This document shows positions 1 through 5,058 of a stretch of DNA of 5,124 bases, piece by piece (the first letter of the stretch is position 1; each line of letters begins with the position of its first letter). The position numbers and the translations under genes are program-made. Under the pieces are notes generated by a model. It worked only from the letters and a program-made list of their open reading frames with translations. It made no database searches and was not told the DNA's origin. The DNA comes from HGM04593 sp045578665 (lineage in GTDB: Bacteria > Bacteroidota > Bacteroidia > Bacteroidales > Bacteroidaceae). Location of the stretch: positions 1 through 5,124 of the forward strand of contig JAZNKR010000038.1 of the NCBI GenBank assembly GCA_045578665.1, written 5' to 3'.

Positions 1-32
1 ATAGCTAAATTACGAATAACGTTCTGTTTCAT
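1..32 (-). CDS. Possible 5' end of a minus-strand gene, cut by the window edge
   Basis: An ATG on the minus strand (bases 32-30) opens a frame that runs off the window and reads MKQNVIRNLA. It lies about 44 bp beyond the DUF4298-like gene's stop, in the same orientation, with a TATATTTG box 31 bp upstream of the ATG. The Met-Lys opening followed by a few polar residues is common for Bacteroidota proteins, but ten codons cannot identify a product. The spacer before it shows no terminator hairpin, so it could also be read through from the umuDC side. It could be a chance open frame; the start is plausible, not proven. Confidence 0.35.
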   Translation of the reverse strand, partial: MKQNVIRNLA

Positions 33-63
33 GGTTAAAATCGGTTTAAAATTAGTTCTGTTG

Positions 64-71
64 CAAATATA
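64..71 (-). promoter_or_regulatory. TAnnTTTG-type -7 box upstream of the left-edge gene
   Basis: The minus strand reads TATATTTG, matching the Bacteroidota -7 consensus TAnnTTTG. It would place a transcript start about 25 nt before the ATG at 32-30. The -33 element is not convincing: the nearest TTG is only 16 nt upstream and another is 26 nt away, whereas about 19-21 nt is usual. The call rests on one box plus its position. Confidence 0.3.
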
Positions 72-75
72 GTAA

Positions 76-345
76 TTATTTTGAATTCAACGCTTTCCAA
101 TCGGATAATAAATTCCAGATGCCATCTTCGGAAAGTACACCGCGTTTCAAATCTTTAGGCAAACGCCCGGCTTCGTCGTCGGCAAAATCTTGTTTCCAAA
201 CATCGCTTTCATAATATGACGTAAGCACTTCGATAATCAACTTCGTCTTTTGATACAACTCTTTTTTCATAGGGTGTTGCTTGATTGCGCTCGAAGCAAA
301 ATCAAACAGCCTCTCCATTTCGCTGATTCGTTCTATTTGTTTCAT
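76..345 (-). CDS. DUF4298-family small protein
   Basis: This 89-residue soluble protein has no signal peptide or membrane segment. It is recognised from memory as DUF4298-like by an N-terminal ERISEME stretch (residues 5-11), a central YYES..W..DF.DDEAG segment (44-60) and the strongly conserved LPKDLKRGVLSED block (62-74), followed by a short amphipathic tail (IWNLL). The length, about 90 residues, fits the family. The family function is unknown; the N-terminal half looks largely helical. The ATG at 345 is the only start that keeps the ERISEME region. The gene follows umuC on the same strand with a 72-bp gap holding a possible promoter, so it may be transcribed alone or as the last gene of the umuDC unit. 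Family membership is fairly sure; any role in DNA repair would be a guess from position alone. Confidence 0.85.
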   Translation of the reverse strand: MKQIERISEMERLFDFASSAIKQHPMKKELYQKTKLIIEVLTSYYESDVWKQDFADDEAGRLPKDLKRGVLSEDGIWNLLSDWKALNSK

Positions 346-367
346 TACAATTTTTGTTTTGTTTGTA

Positions 368-397
368 CAAAGCTACGAATAAATTGCGATAATGAAA
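368..397 (-). promoter_or_regulatory. Possible promoter for the DUF4298-like gene
   Basis: On the minus strand, TTTC (394-397) lies 18 nt upstream of TAGCTTTG (368-375), a full match to the Bacteroidota -7 consensus TAnnTTTG and a 3/4 match to the -33 TTTG. The -7 box ends 22 nt before the ATG at 345. A 10-bp palindrome, TTTGTACAAA (362-371), overlaps the -7 box and could be an operator or chance. This would let the gene be expressed independently of umuDC. Confidence 0.4.
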
Positions 398-417
398 GCC
401 ATTTGTTCTTTATTTTG

Positions 418-1698
418 TTAGTGTATTTTGAGCACAATCACATCATTAAGGTTGGTGGTATATTGCTTGGAGATATATTCTCTTTTCAGTTGCCATCCCT
501 TTTCGTTGCCTTGAACGGCTACGCGAATTTTGTTATGTCCGTTCTTTCGGTTTATTTCATCGATTGCTTTCGCTAAAGCAGCTTGTTTCTCCCTATCAAT
601 CGTATCAAATAAATTTGTTTGGATGGCATTGTCCCGACTGATGCCCCATACAATAACGCCTGCTTTCTTGTAAAAATAACGATCACCTTCCTTCCAGTCG
701 TTTCTCAATGCTTTTACGGCCATCGATACAATTTCTTGCAAATCGTTAGTAGGAACTTGAAGCTGAATGGTTCGGTAAATATAGTTCTGTGGTAAATCTT
801 CGCGGAAGCGACTTGTATGTGCAAAGATGGTTATCGACTGGCAAACGGTGTGCTGTTCGCGAAGTTTTCGAGAGCATTGAGCAGCAAAGTTGGCTACCGC
901 CTCTTCTACATCGGCCAGTTTGTTCAATCCTTGTTCGGCAAACGAACGACTTGTGCTGATGCTTTGTTTGTGGGGAAGTTCCTCTATGCTGATGCAACTC
1001 TCGCCTCGAAGTTCCTTCCAAGTGCGTACACCGGTAATGCTCATCTCTCGCTTAATCCAAGATGCTGATTTCTGCGTTAAATCCCAAGCGGTTTTTATGC
1101 CGTAGTAATTCAGCTTGTCCACACTTCGATGGCCAATGCCCCAAACGTCGGCAACATCAAAGAGTTTCAATGCTTTCTCCCTCTTCTCGTCGGTATCGAT
1201 TAAACAGACACCTTCATATCCTTTATACTTCTTGGCAAATTTCGATGCCATCTTTGCTAAAGTTTTGGTCGGTGCAATACCCAGTGAAATAGGTATTCCG
1301 GTTCCCTTCTTGATGTGCTTAACCATCTTCTTGCAATACTCCGTAAGTTGTGCCGATGTGCCCATTCCGCTGAGATTGAGGAACGCTTCATCAATGGAAT
1401 AGACATCAATTTTGGGGGAGTAGCGCGAAAGAAGCGACATAACCCTGCGGCTCATATCGCCATACAAGTTGTAATTCGACGAAAAAACGGCCACGCCATT
1501 CTGTTCAAGTTTCTCTTTCACTTGATAGAACACATCGCCCATCTTAATTCCCAACTCCTTGCTCTCTTCGGAGCGGGCAATAACGCAACCATCATTGTTG
1601 GATAATACAACGATGGGTTTGCCTATGAGGTCGGGGTGAAACACCCTTTCGCACGAGCAGTAGAAGTTATTACAATCAGCAAGCCCGAAGAGTTCCAT
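418..1698 (-). CDS. umuC: DNA polymerase V catalytic subunit UmuC (Y-family translesion polymerase)
   Basis: This is the polymerase that, with two cleaved UmuD' subunits, copies past DNA lesions and causes SOS mutagenesis. At 426 residues it matches the usual UmuC length (about 420). The order is as expected: palm/fingers with metal ligand D8 (LADCNNFY), aromatic steric-gate Y13, the SNNDGC signature (33-38) and catalytic D103-E104 in YSIDEA; the thumb helix-hairpin-helix (WGIGHRSVDKL, from 186); the little finger (about 245-355); a clamp-binding motif QTNLF (360-364); and a C-terminal block (W.LK.EYIS..YTT, from 402) like DUF4113. Catalytic residues align two positions beyond E. coli D6 and D101/E102, so the enzyme looks intact. 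It starts 5 bp after the umuD stop, so the two are surely cotranscribed. No frameshift or missing motif is seen. Confidence 0.97.
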   Translation of the reverse strand: MELFGLADCNNFYCSCERVFHPDLIGKPIVVLSNNDGCVIARSEESKELGIKMGDVFYQVKEKLEQNGVAVFSSNYNLYGDMSRRVMSLLSRYSPKIDVYSIDEAFLNLSGMGTSAQLTEYCKKMVKHIKKGTGIPISLGIAPTKTLAKMASKFAKKYKGYEGVCLIDTDEKREKALKLFDVADVWGIGHRSVDKLNYYGIKTAWDLTQKSASWIKREMSITGVRTWKELRGESCISIEELPHKQSISTSRSFAEQGLNKLADVEEAVANFAAQCSRKLREQHTVCQSITIFAHTSRFREDLPQNYIYRTIQLQVPTNDLQEIVSMAVKALRNDWKEGDRYFYKKAGVIVWGISRDNAIQTNLFDTIDREKQAALAKAIDEINRKNGHNKIRVAVQGNEKGWQLKREYISKQYTTNLNDVIVLKIH

Positions 1699-1703
1699 AT
1701 CGT

Positions 1704-2153
1704 TTAAAATTTATGGAAACGCTTAATGCAAGAGGTTATTACGCCCCACACCATAAAGTCATTATCTTCAGTTACTTTAATGGGACTATAGCTTTCATTA
1801 GCGGGTATTAGCCATGCGCAATTATTCGCTTCGTCCAACTTAAATTGCTTCAATGTAAACTCACCATCAATAAAAGCCGCCACATAATCGCCGTCTTGAG
1901 CCTCTAATGATTTATCGATAACTACCAAGTCGCCATCATTAATGCCGGCATCCTTCATGGAATCGCCAGATACTTTAGCATAAAAAGTAGTTTCTGTGTG
2001 GAATATTAAAGCTTTGTTCAAGTCTATCGATTCAGTCAAATAGTCTTGAGCAGGACTGGGAAATCCAGCTTTAATGCCACCATCAACATACGGAAGGTTT
2101 AGCTCGGATGTAAGGTCGGCCGAGTAGATATGTAGCTTTACTTCTTCTTTCAT
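1704..2153 (-). CDS. umuD: UmuD, self-cleaving accessory subunit of DNA polymerase V (peptidase S24)
   Basis: A LexA/UmuD-type protein of 149 residues. RecA-bound filaments trigger its self-cleavage; the shortened UmuD' then activates UmuC. The cleavage site is visible as A29-G30 within IKAGFPSPAQDY, equivalent to C24-G25 of E. coli UmuD, and leaves a UmuD' of about 120 residues. The catalytic serine is S65 in SGDSM and the general-base lysine is K102 in GEFTLKQ, the usual S24 pair. Ala-Gly at the scissile bond is the form found in LexA. There is no DNA-binding domain, which separates it from LexA. The ATG at 2153 is the only usable start: an in-frame stop lies at 2185-2187 with no ATG, GTG or TTG between, and the next Met is M66. 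The gene leads the umuDC pair. Confidence 0.96.
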   Translation of the reverse strand: MKEEVKLHIYSADLTSELNLPYVDGGIKAGFPSPAQDYLTESIDLNKALIFHTETTFYAKVSGDSMKDAGINDGDLVVIDKSLEAQDGDYVAAFIDGEFTLKQFKLDEANNCAWLIPANESYSPIKVTEDNDFMVWGVITSCIKRFHKF

Positions 2154-2157
2154 GGCA

Positions 2158-2190
2158 CAAAGATAAAAGAAGTTGGCGAATTTTTAGAAC
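2158..2190 (-). promoter_or_regulatory. Promoter of umuDC with -7 box almost touching the start codon
   Basis: TATCTTTG (2158-2165, minus strand) is a full TAnnTTTG -7 box. A weak -33, GTTC (2187-2190), lies 21 nt upstream. Only four bases (TGCC) separate the -7 box from the umuD ATG at 2153, so if the box is used the mRNA begins at or within a few bases of the ATG. No canonical E. coli-type (CTGT-N8-ACAG) or Gram-positive-type LexA box is seen. A loose inverted pair, TTGGC (2173-2177) and GCCAA (2197-2201), flanks the -33 area and might be an operator. Confidence 0.55.
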
Positions 2191-2298
2191 GATAGTGCCA
2201 ATATGTCTCTATTTATATCTCAAAAATAACGATTATTCATCGTTTAAGGAAACGAATTCTGTTCTGCAATCGTCGTCTGCATGTCCTAAACACGCTCT

Positions 2299-2364
2299 GC
2301 GCAGAGTCTGCTTAGGAGCTGCACAGAGTCTGTACAGGAGCTACACAGAGCCTACGCAGAAGAT
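2299..2364. repeat. Imperfect 11-bp (22-bp higher-order) tandem repeat array
   Basis: Six consecutive 11-mers can be lined up: GCGCAGAGTCT, GCTTAGGAGCT, GCACAGAGTCT, GTACAGGAGCT, ACACAGAGCCT, ACGCAGAAGAT. Odd and even units resemble one another more closely, giving a 22-bp period with three copies (2299-2320, 2321-2342, 2343-2364). A perfect 12-bp palindrome, CTCTGCGCAGAG (2295-2306), sits at its left end. The 11-bp period is close to one helical turn. Confidence 0.7.
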
Positions 2365-2425
2365 GCCGAATATAGATAATTATCTGAACAACAATGAAGT
2401 GTGTGCTTCCTCGCGCGTGCGCGTA

Positions 2426-2455
2426 AGAGAAGAGAAGAATAGAGAAGAGAAGAAT
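2426..2455 (+). repeat. Perfect 15-bp tandem duplication in a purine-rich tract
   Basis: AGAGAAGAGAAGAAT occurs twice in a row (2426-2440 and 2441-2455), within an A/G-rich run on the plus strand that continues to about 2480. Just upstream is an alternating CG/GT run (2412-2424). In the overlapping plus-strand frame the unit reads REEKN twice. Probably replication slippage. Confidence 0.85.
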
Positions 2456-2551
2456 CATCATCAAAAGAAGATGAAGAACAATCATTTCGATGAGTTACTC
2501 CGCCCCTTCGCCCAAAGCAATTTGGAATGAGCGCGAAGCATATTGGTTTGA

Positions 2552-2639
2552 GCCCACAGCTTAGCAATCGTTTGCTGCGAGCATAGCACTCGTATGCTGC
2601 GTGGGGAAGATTGATTTGCTGCGTGGTTGTGTGCGATTA
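2552..2639. repeat. Degenerate 22-bp tandem repeat array (GCTGCG-led)
   Basis: GCTGCG occurs at 2574, 2596 and 2618, exactly 22 bp apart; the last two share GCTGCGTGG. The preceding 22 bp (2552-2573) match the next unit at about 16 of 22 positions (compare AGCTTAGCAATCGTTT with AGCATAGCACTCGTAT). Neighbouring units agree at roughly 12-16 of 22 positions by eye. AGCATA/AGCTTA at 2537, 2558 and 2580 hints that the pattern starts earlier. It ends at the stop codon of the small minus-strand gene relic. Confidence 0.5.
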
Positions 2640-2782
2640 CTTCATATTACCGTTAACAACTGGAACTGTCATAGGTCTACCAGCATTGGTTGTATAGCTA
2701 TAAGAACCTAATCTCTGAGGATTATCTATTGTAACAACCTGGTCATTGTAGAAATTTTCTCCTGCTGTTCATTTTTAATCAT
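2637..2782 (-). pseudogene. Small protein gene (about 48 residues) with an apparent one-base frameshift; function not recognised
   Basis: The minus-strand frame ending at TAA 2637-2639 is open for 43 codons and reads NFYNDQVVTIDN, PQRLGSYSYTT, NAGRPMTVPVVNGNMK, a protein-like composition, while the other frames are full of stops. It has no start and meets TGA at 2769-2771. The adjacent frame starts at ATG 2782 (MIKNEQQEK) and stops soon after. The two frames join if the AAAA run in GAGAAAATTTC is read as five A's, giving MIKNEQQEK-NFYNDQ...GNMK, 48 residues with its own ATG, preceded by an in-frame stop. A TATTTTTG -7 box lies 3 nt upstream of that ATG. I do not recognise the family. It may be a pseudogene, a sequencing error in a homopolymer, or the tail of a larger lost gene. 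Confidence 0.45.
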
Positions 2783-2785
2783 GCA

Positions 2786-2818
2786 CAAAAATAATGATTA
2801 TCGGGGAATTACACCAAT
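2786..2818 (-). promoter_or_regulatory. Possible promoter of the small frameshifted gene
   Basis: On the minus strand, ATTG (2815-2818, 3/4 match to TTTG) is followed after 21 nt by TATTTTTG (2786-2793), a full TAnnTTTG box. Only TGC separates it from the ATG at 2782, the same tight geometry as at umuD. A 7-bp inverted repeat, TAATCAT (2776-2782) and ATGATTA (2794-2800), brackets the -7 box and start codon and could be an operator. Confidence 0.4.
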
Positions 2819-2840
2819 TTATCCCCCCGTTTAATTACAC
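2807..2840. repeat. Direct repeat AATTACAC
   Basis: AATTACAC occurs at 2807-2814 and again at 2833-2840, 26 bp start to start. The first copy follows CGGGG (2802-2806), which pairs with CCCCG (2825-2829) as a short inverted repeat between the copies. The pair covers the -33 area of the possible small-gene promoter, so a regulator site is conceivable; chance in AT-rich DNA is also possible. Confidence 0.4.
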
Positions 2841-2854
2841 TGTTTGAGGAATAT

Positions 2855-2886
2855 AAAAAAGGCTGCACACCGAAGTGCAGCCTTTT
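2855..2886 (-). terminator. Intrinsic terminator of the lipoprotein operon
   Basis: GGCTGCAC (2861-2868) and GTGCAGCC (2875-2882) form a perfect 8-bp stem, extended by AAAA/TTTT to 12 bp, around a six-base loop (TTCGGT on the minus strand). In the minus direction it is followed at once by six T's (2855-2860). It lies about 30 bp past the lipoprotein stop. On the plus strand only four T's follow, so it is mainly a minus-strand terminator. Confidence 0.93.
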
Positions 2887-2916
2887 AAAGATTATTTTTT
2901 TGATGCGGATTGTCCA

Positions 2917-5037
2917 TTAAGGTGCAACCGGAGCTTTGAACTCCGGCCAAATGCCACTGCCCGGAGTCCACGACCAGCGGTAGGCTTTGTAAGTATTATA
3001 ATTACCTTTGCTTACATAGGAACTCTTCGGTGACGTAGTATTCATAGCATCGAACGCCGTTTCGATAGACGTATTCAGGTCATCAACCGCTGATTCAGTA
3101 AGGTCAGTACCCGTCGCAGAATCAAAAACATCGTTAGTGCCGTTAGTGGCGCTACCAGAATTAACACCAACACAGGCAGTATATGCATTATCCTCATTAT
3201 CCTCATCTCTCTTTACAGTGTATGAACCATACACACCGGACAATTGTCTATCTTGATAACCCACGATGCCGCCGGGGTTTCTGGAACCAGTCAATGTTAC
3301 CTTGGCATTAAGGTTTCTGCAACCAATCACATAACTCTTGGAATCATTGCCCACATCATCACCTTTTATGAGTCCCACGATGCCACCGGTGCCATCATAG
3401 CCAGAACCAACAATTTCGCCCTCATTGGTACAACCTATGGTACATGCGTAAGCAGCCATTTGTCCCACAATGCCACCGGAAGCTTCACCCATAACGGTAG
3501 CCTCGTTGGTACATTCTTCTATGTAACAATTGCTCCAACCGACAATACCTCCGACAAGATTAATCCCTTCGATAGTACCCTCAGCTATACAGTTGGTAAC
3601 AGAAGCGAAGTAGGAGGTACCGGATTTTTTAAGTTCTCCTACTATACCACCAACACGGCTGCGGCCATCTATCGTACCATTAAAGCGGCTATTGGTAATC
3701 TTTCCAGGTTCACCAGGAGACAAACTTCCGACCAATCCGCCCATAATTCCTGAGTCCGCACCATTAGCCAAGCATTTCAGCGTACTGTTGGTTACATGGC
3801 AATTCTCGAAATTGGCTCTTGAACCACCGGAAATGACACCAACGTATCCGCCACCGCCAATAGCATCACCAGCTTTACCCACAACAATCTTTGCGCCATC
3901 GAACTTCAAATCTTTAATGGTAACTTCACCACTATATCCTATAAAGCCTTGATAGTTTGAAGTGTTGGTCTTGTTTACAATATACATGTTGCTGATGATC
4001 TTATTATTTCCATCGATGTTGCCTTTATAATTTGTATTTATAGTCGAATTATTTCCCACCGGTGTCCAGTTGCCTTTGTCGGGCAAGCCGTTAGCGTCCA
4101 AAGTAATGCCGTCTGTGGGGAGAGTAATGTTATCGCCCAGTTTCAGGTTTACGGACAGGTCTTCTGTTGCCATTTCTGCCCATTTGTAGAGGCCGATGGC
4201 ATTGTGGGCGATGACGGTGTTGGGGGCGGCATCATCAATTTTATAGGCCATCTTCAGGTCACTACTACCCTTGCTTACCTTATACATCTTGCTAGCATCC
4301 AATTTCAAATCGGAAAGTGGGGCAGCGTCGTAATAAGTATCACCCGAAAAGACATACGACAAGCCGATGTACCAACCGCTAACTTTTGCATCGGTAGGCG
4401 AAACGGCAAAATAGACAGTCAGCTTACCCGATTCATCGAACTGCACCTTCTGCGCATCTTCGGTAGGAGTTGAGTACATGGCTTCTGCCTGGGTGCGCAA
4501 CTCTACAACAGCCTCCAGTCTGGCATACTGGTCGTTCTCCAGAGTAATCTCCACCACCGATGTCAGGTGTTCGAAGCTCAAGTTCAAGTCATCGGTAGCA
4601 TCGCCTGCATTTACCTCCAACTCGGCAGTCATCTGCATGTAGTTGCCTACATTCGCTTTGGTTCCGCTTTGTACTGAAAGCTCGCCTGCTGCTGTAGCCG
4701 GATAGGTGGCAGTAATGATACCGGCGGTTGCGAATGTTTCGGGAAAATCGCCATTGTTATTGTCATATACAAAATTATTGCCTTCCTGCCATTCGAAAGT
4801 ATAAGACTTTTCGTCAATCGTCAAAGCAAAGGCATCGCCTGTGCTCCAAGACAACTTGGTTTTACCATCTTCGCTTTCGCCCAAGGCCAAACGCGACACA
4901 TTACCAATGCTAGCACGGATAACCACCGGCTTGGTGTTGGTCTGTTCCTGTACCAGCAGCTCGTCATCGTTGTTACAAGCTGTAAAGCCGCCCATCCCTA
5001 TCAGGGCCAGCACTAATAAAAGCAAATTCTTCTTCAT
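2917..5037 (-). CDS. Surface lipoprotein with fimbrillin-like N-terminus and GLUG-type repeats
   Basis: A 706-residue predicted lipoprotein. Residues 1-20 form a signal peptide ending in a lipobox (GFTA-C21); C21 would be lipidated, and the following NNDDE resembles the acidic export signal that sends Bacteroidota lipoproteins to the cell surface. Residues about 38-260 look like a fimbrillin/Mfa-like domain (LSWSTGDAF, Y-P near 112, M-containing strand near 134, LSFEHLTSVVEITL at 153-166). From about 320 a segment typical of GLUG proteins (GNWTPVG, then GNIDGNNKIISNMYI) leads into seven GG(I/L/Y)VG repeats at 396, 433, 463, 496, 521, 551 and 589, with a degenerate GFIGY at 364; spacing is 25-38 residues and several carry a Cys before an N-E-G turn. 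This suggests a beta-helix-like rod. The role may be adhesion or fimbria-associated binding (inference). It follows the upstream gene by 21 bp and ends at a strong terminator. No damage is seen. Confidence 0.9.
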   Translation of the reverse strand: MKKNLLLLVLALIGMGGFTACNNDDELLVQEQTNTKPVVIRASIGNVSRLALGESEDGKTKLSWSTGDAFALTIDEKSYTFEWQEGNNFVYDNNNGDFPETFATAGIITATYPATAAGELSVQSGTKANVGNYMQMTAELEVNAGDATDDLNLSFEHLTSVVEITLENDQYARLEAVVELRTQAEAMYSTPTEDAQKVQFDESGKLTVYFAVSPTDAKVSGWYIGLSYVFSGDTYYDAAPLSDLKLDASKMYKVSKGSSDLKMAYKIDDAAPNTVIAHNAIGLYKWAEMATEDLSVNLKLGDNITLPTDGITLDANGLPDKGNWTPVGNNSTINTNYKGNIDGNNKIISNMYIVNKTNTSNYQGFIGYSGEVTIKDLKFDGAKIVVGKAGDAIGGGGYVGVISGGSRANFENCHVTNSTLKCLANGADSGIMGGLVGSLSPGEPGKITNSRFNGTIDGRSRVGGIVGELKKSGTSYFASVTNCIAEGTIEGINLVGGIVGWSNCYIEECTNEATVMGEASGGIVGQMAAYACTIGCTNEGEIVGSGYDGTGGIVGLIKGDDVGNDSKSYVIGCRNLNAKVTLTGSRNPGGIVGYQDRQLSGVYGSYTVKRDEDNEDNAYTACVGVNSGSATNGTNDVFDSATGTDLTESAVDDLNTSIETAFDAMNTTSPKSSYVSKGNYNTYKAYRWSWTPGSGIWPEFKAPVAP

Positions 5038-5058
5038 GATTCGTACAGTTTTAATCGG

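Larger units (their letters stand above)
2195..2530 (+). other. Doubtful plus-strand open frame, possibly a relic of a phage/plasmid replication-type protein
   Basis: An open frame of 111 codons that would have to start at GTG; the only later ATGs are at 2363 and 2470. It has no recognisable N-terminal domain. The second half is very polar: an Asn-rich piece (DNYLNNNE), then RVRVREEKNREEKN and HHQKKMKNN. Such low-complexity Arg/Glu/Lys linkers are common in the replication-initiator-like proteins of Bacteroidota prophages and mobile elements; that link is an impression, not a match. The first half overlaps an 11/22-bp repeat whose period is not a multiple of three, so similar peptides (AQSLyRSyTE) appear in two different frames, which suggests decay or non-coding DNA. 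It faces opposite to all clear genes and has no visible promoter. Confidence 0.25.
2154..2916. other. Gene-poor, repeat-rich spacer between the umuDC unit and the lipoprotein operon
   Basis: About 760 bp without an intact gene. From low to high coordinates it holds the umuD promoter, a plus-strand open frame of doubtful status (2195-2530) containing an 11/22-bp array and a 15-bp duplication, a second 22-bp array, a probably frameshifted small minus-strand gene with promoter-like boxes, an AATTACAC direct repeat, and the terminator of the lipoprotein operon. No tRNA, transposase, integrase or recognisable terminal inverted repeats were found. The overall impression is worn-down accessory DNA. 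Confidence 0.6.

Noticed and set aside
21..62. Direct repeat GTTCTGTT at 21-28 and 55-62
   Set aside because: It is only 8 bp long and lies in AT-rich spacer and start-codon DNA, with no associated element; chance is the likely source.
746..1605. Several open frames on both strands within umuC
   Set aside because: UmuC is intact with all catalytic motifs in its own frame; these frames overlap it, lack conserved motifs and have no start signals.
2173..2201. A LexA-type SOS operator upstream of umuD
   Set aside because: Only the five outer bases (TTGGC/GCCAA) are symmetric and the inner positions match no better than chance; neither the E. coli nor the Gram-positive LexA consensus is present. 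It is kept only as a note in the promoter entry.
2352..2567. A 71-codon minus-strand frame opposite the purine-rich tract
   Set aside because: Its Ser/Leu runs (SSSSFDDDSSLLYSSLLL) are simply the complement of the low-complexity plus strand; no domain or promoter supports it.
2299..2639. A CRISPR array, considered because of the regular 22-bp spacing
   Set aside because: The units are contiguous and degenerate, with no conserved repeat separated by unique spacers, and no cas gene is nearby.
2747..2760. Programmed -1 ribosomal frameshift in the small gene (GAG AAA ATT)
   Set aside because: There is no proper X XXY YYZ slippery heptamer in the starting frame and no obvious downstream stem, so a one-base deletion or a sequencing error is the simpler explanation.
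3244..3753. A 169-codon plus-strand open frame within the lipoprotein gene
   Set aside because: It is antisense to the GLUG repeats; its Thr/His/Asn-rich composition is the mirror of the repetitive coding strand, and it has no promoter or recognisable domain.
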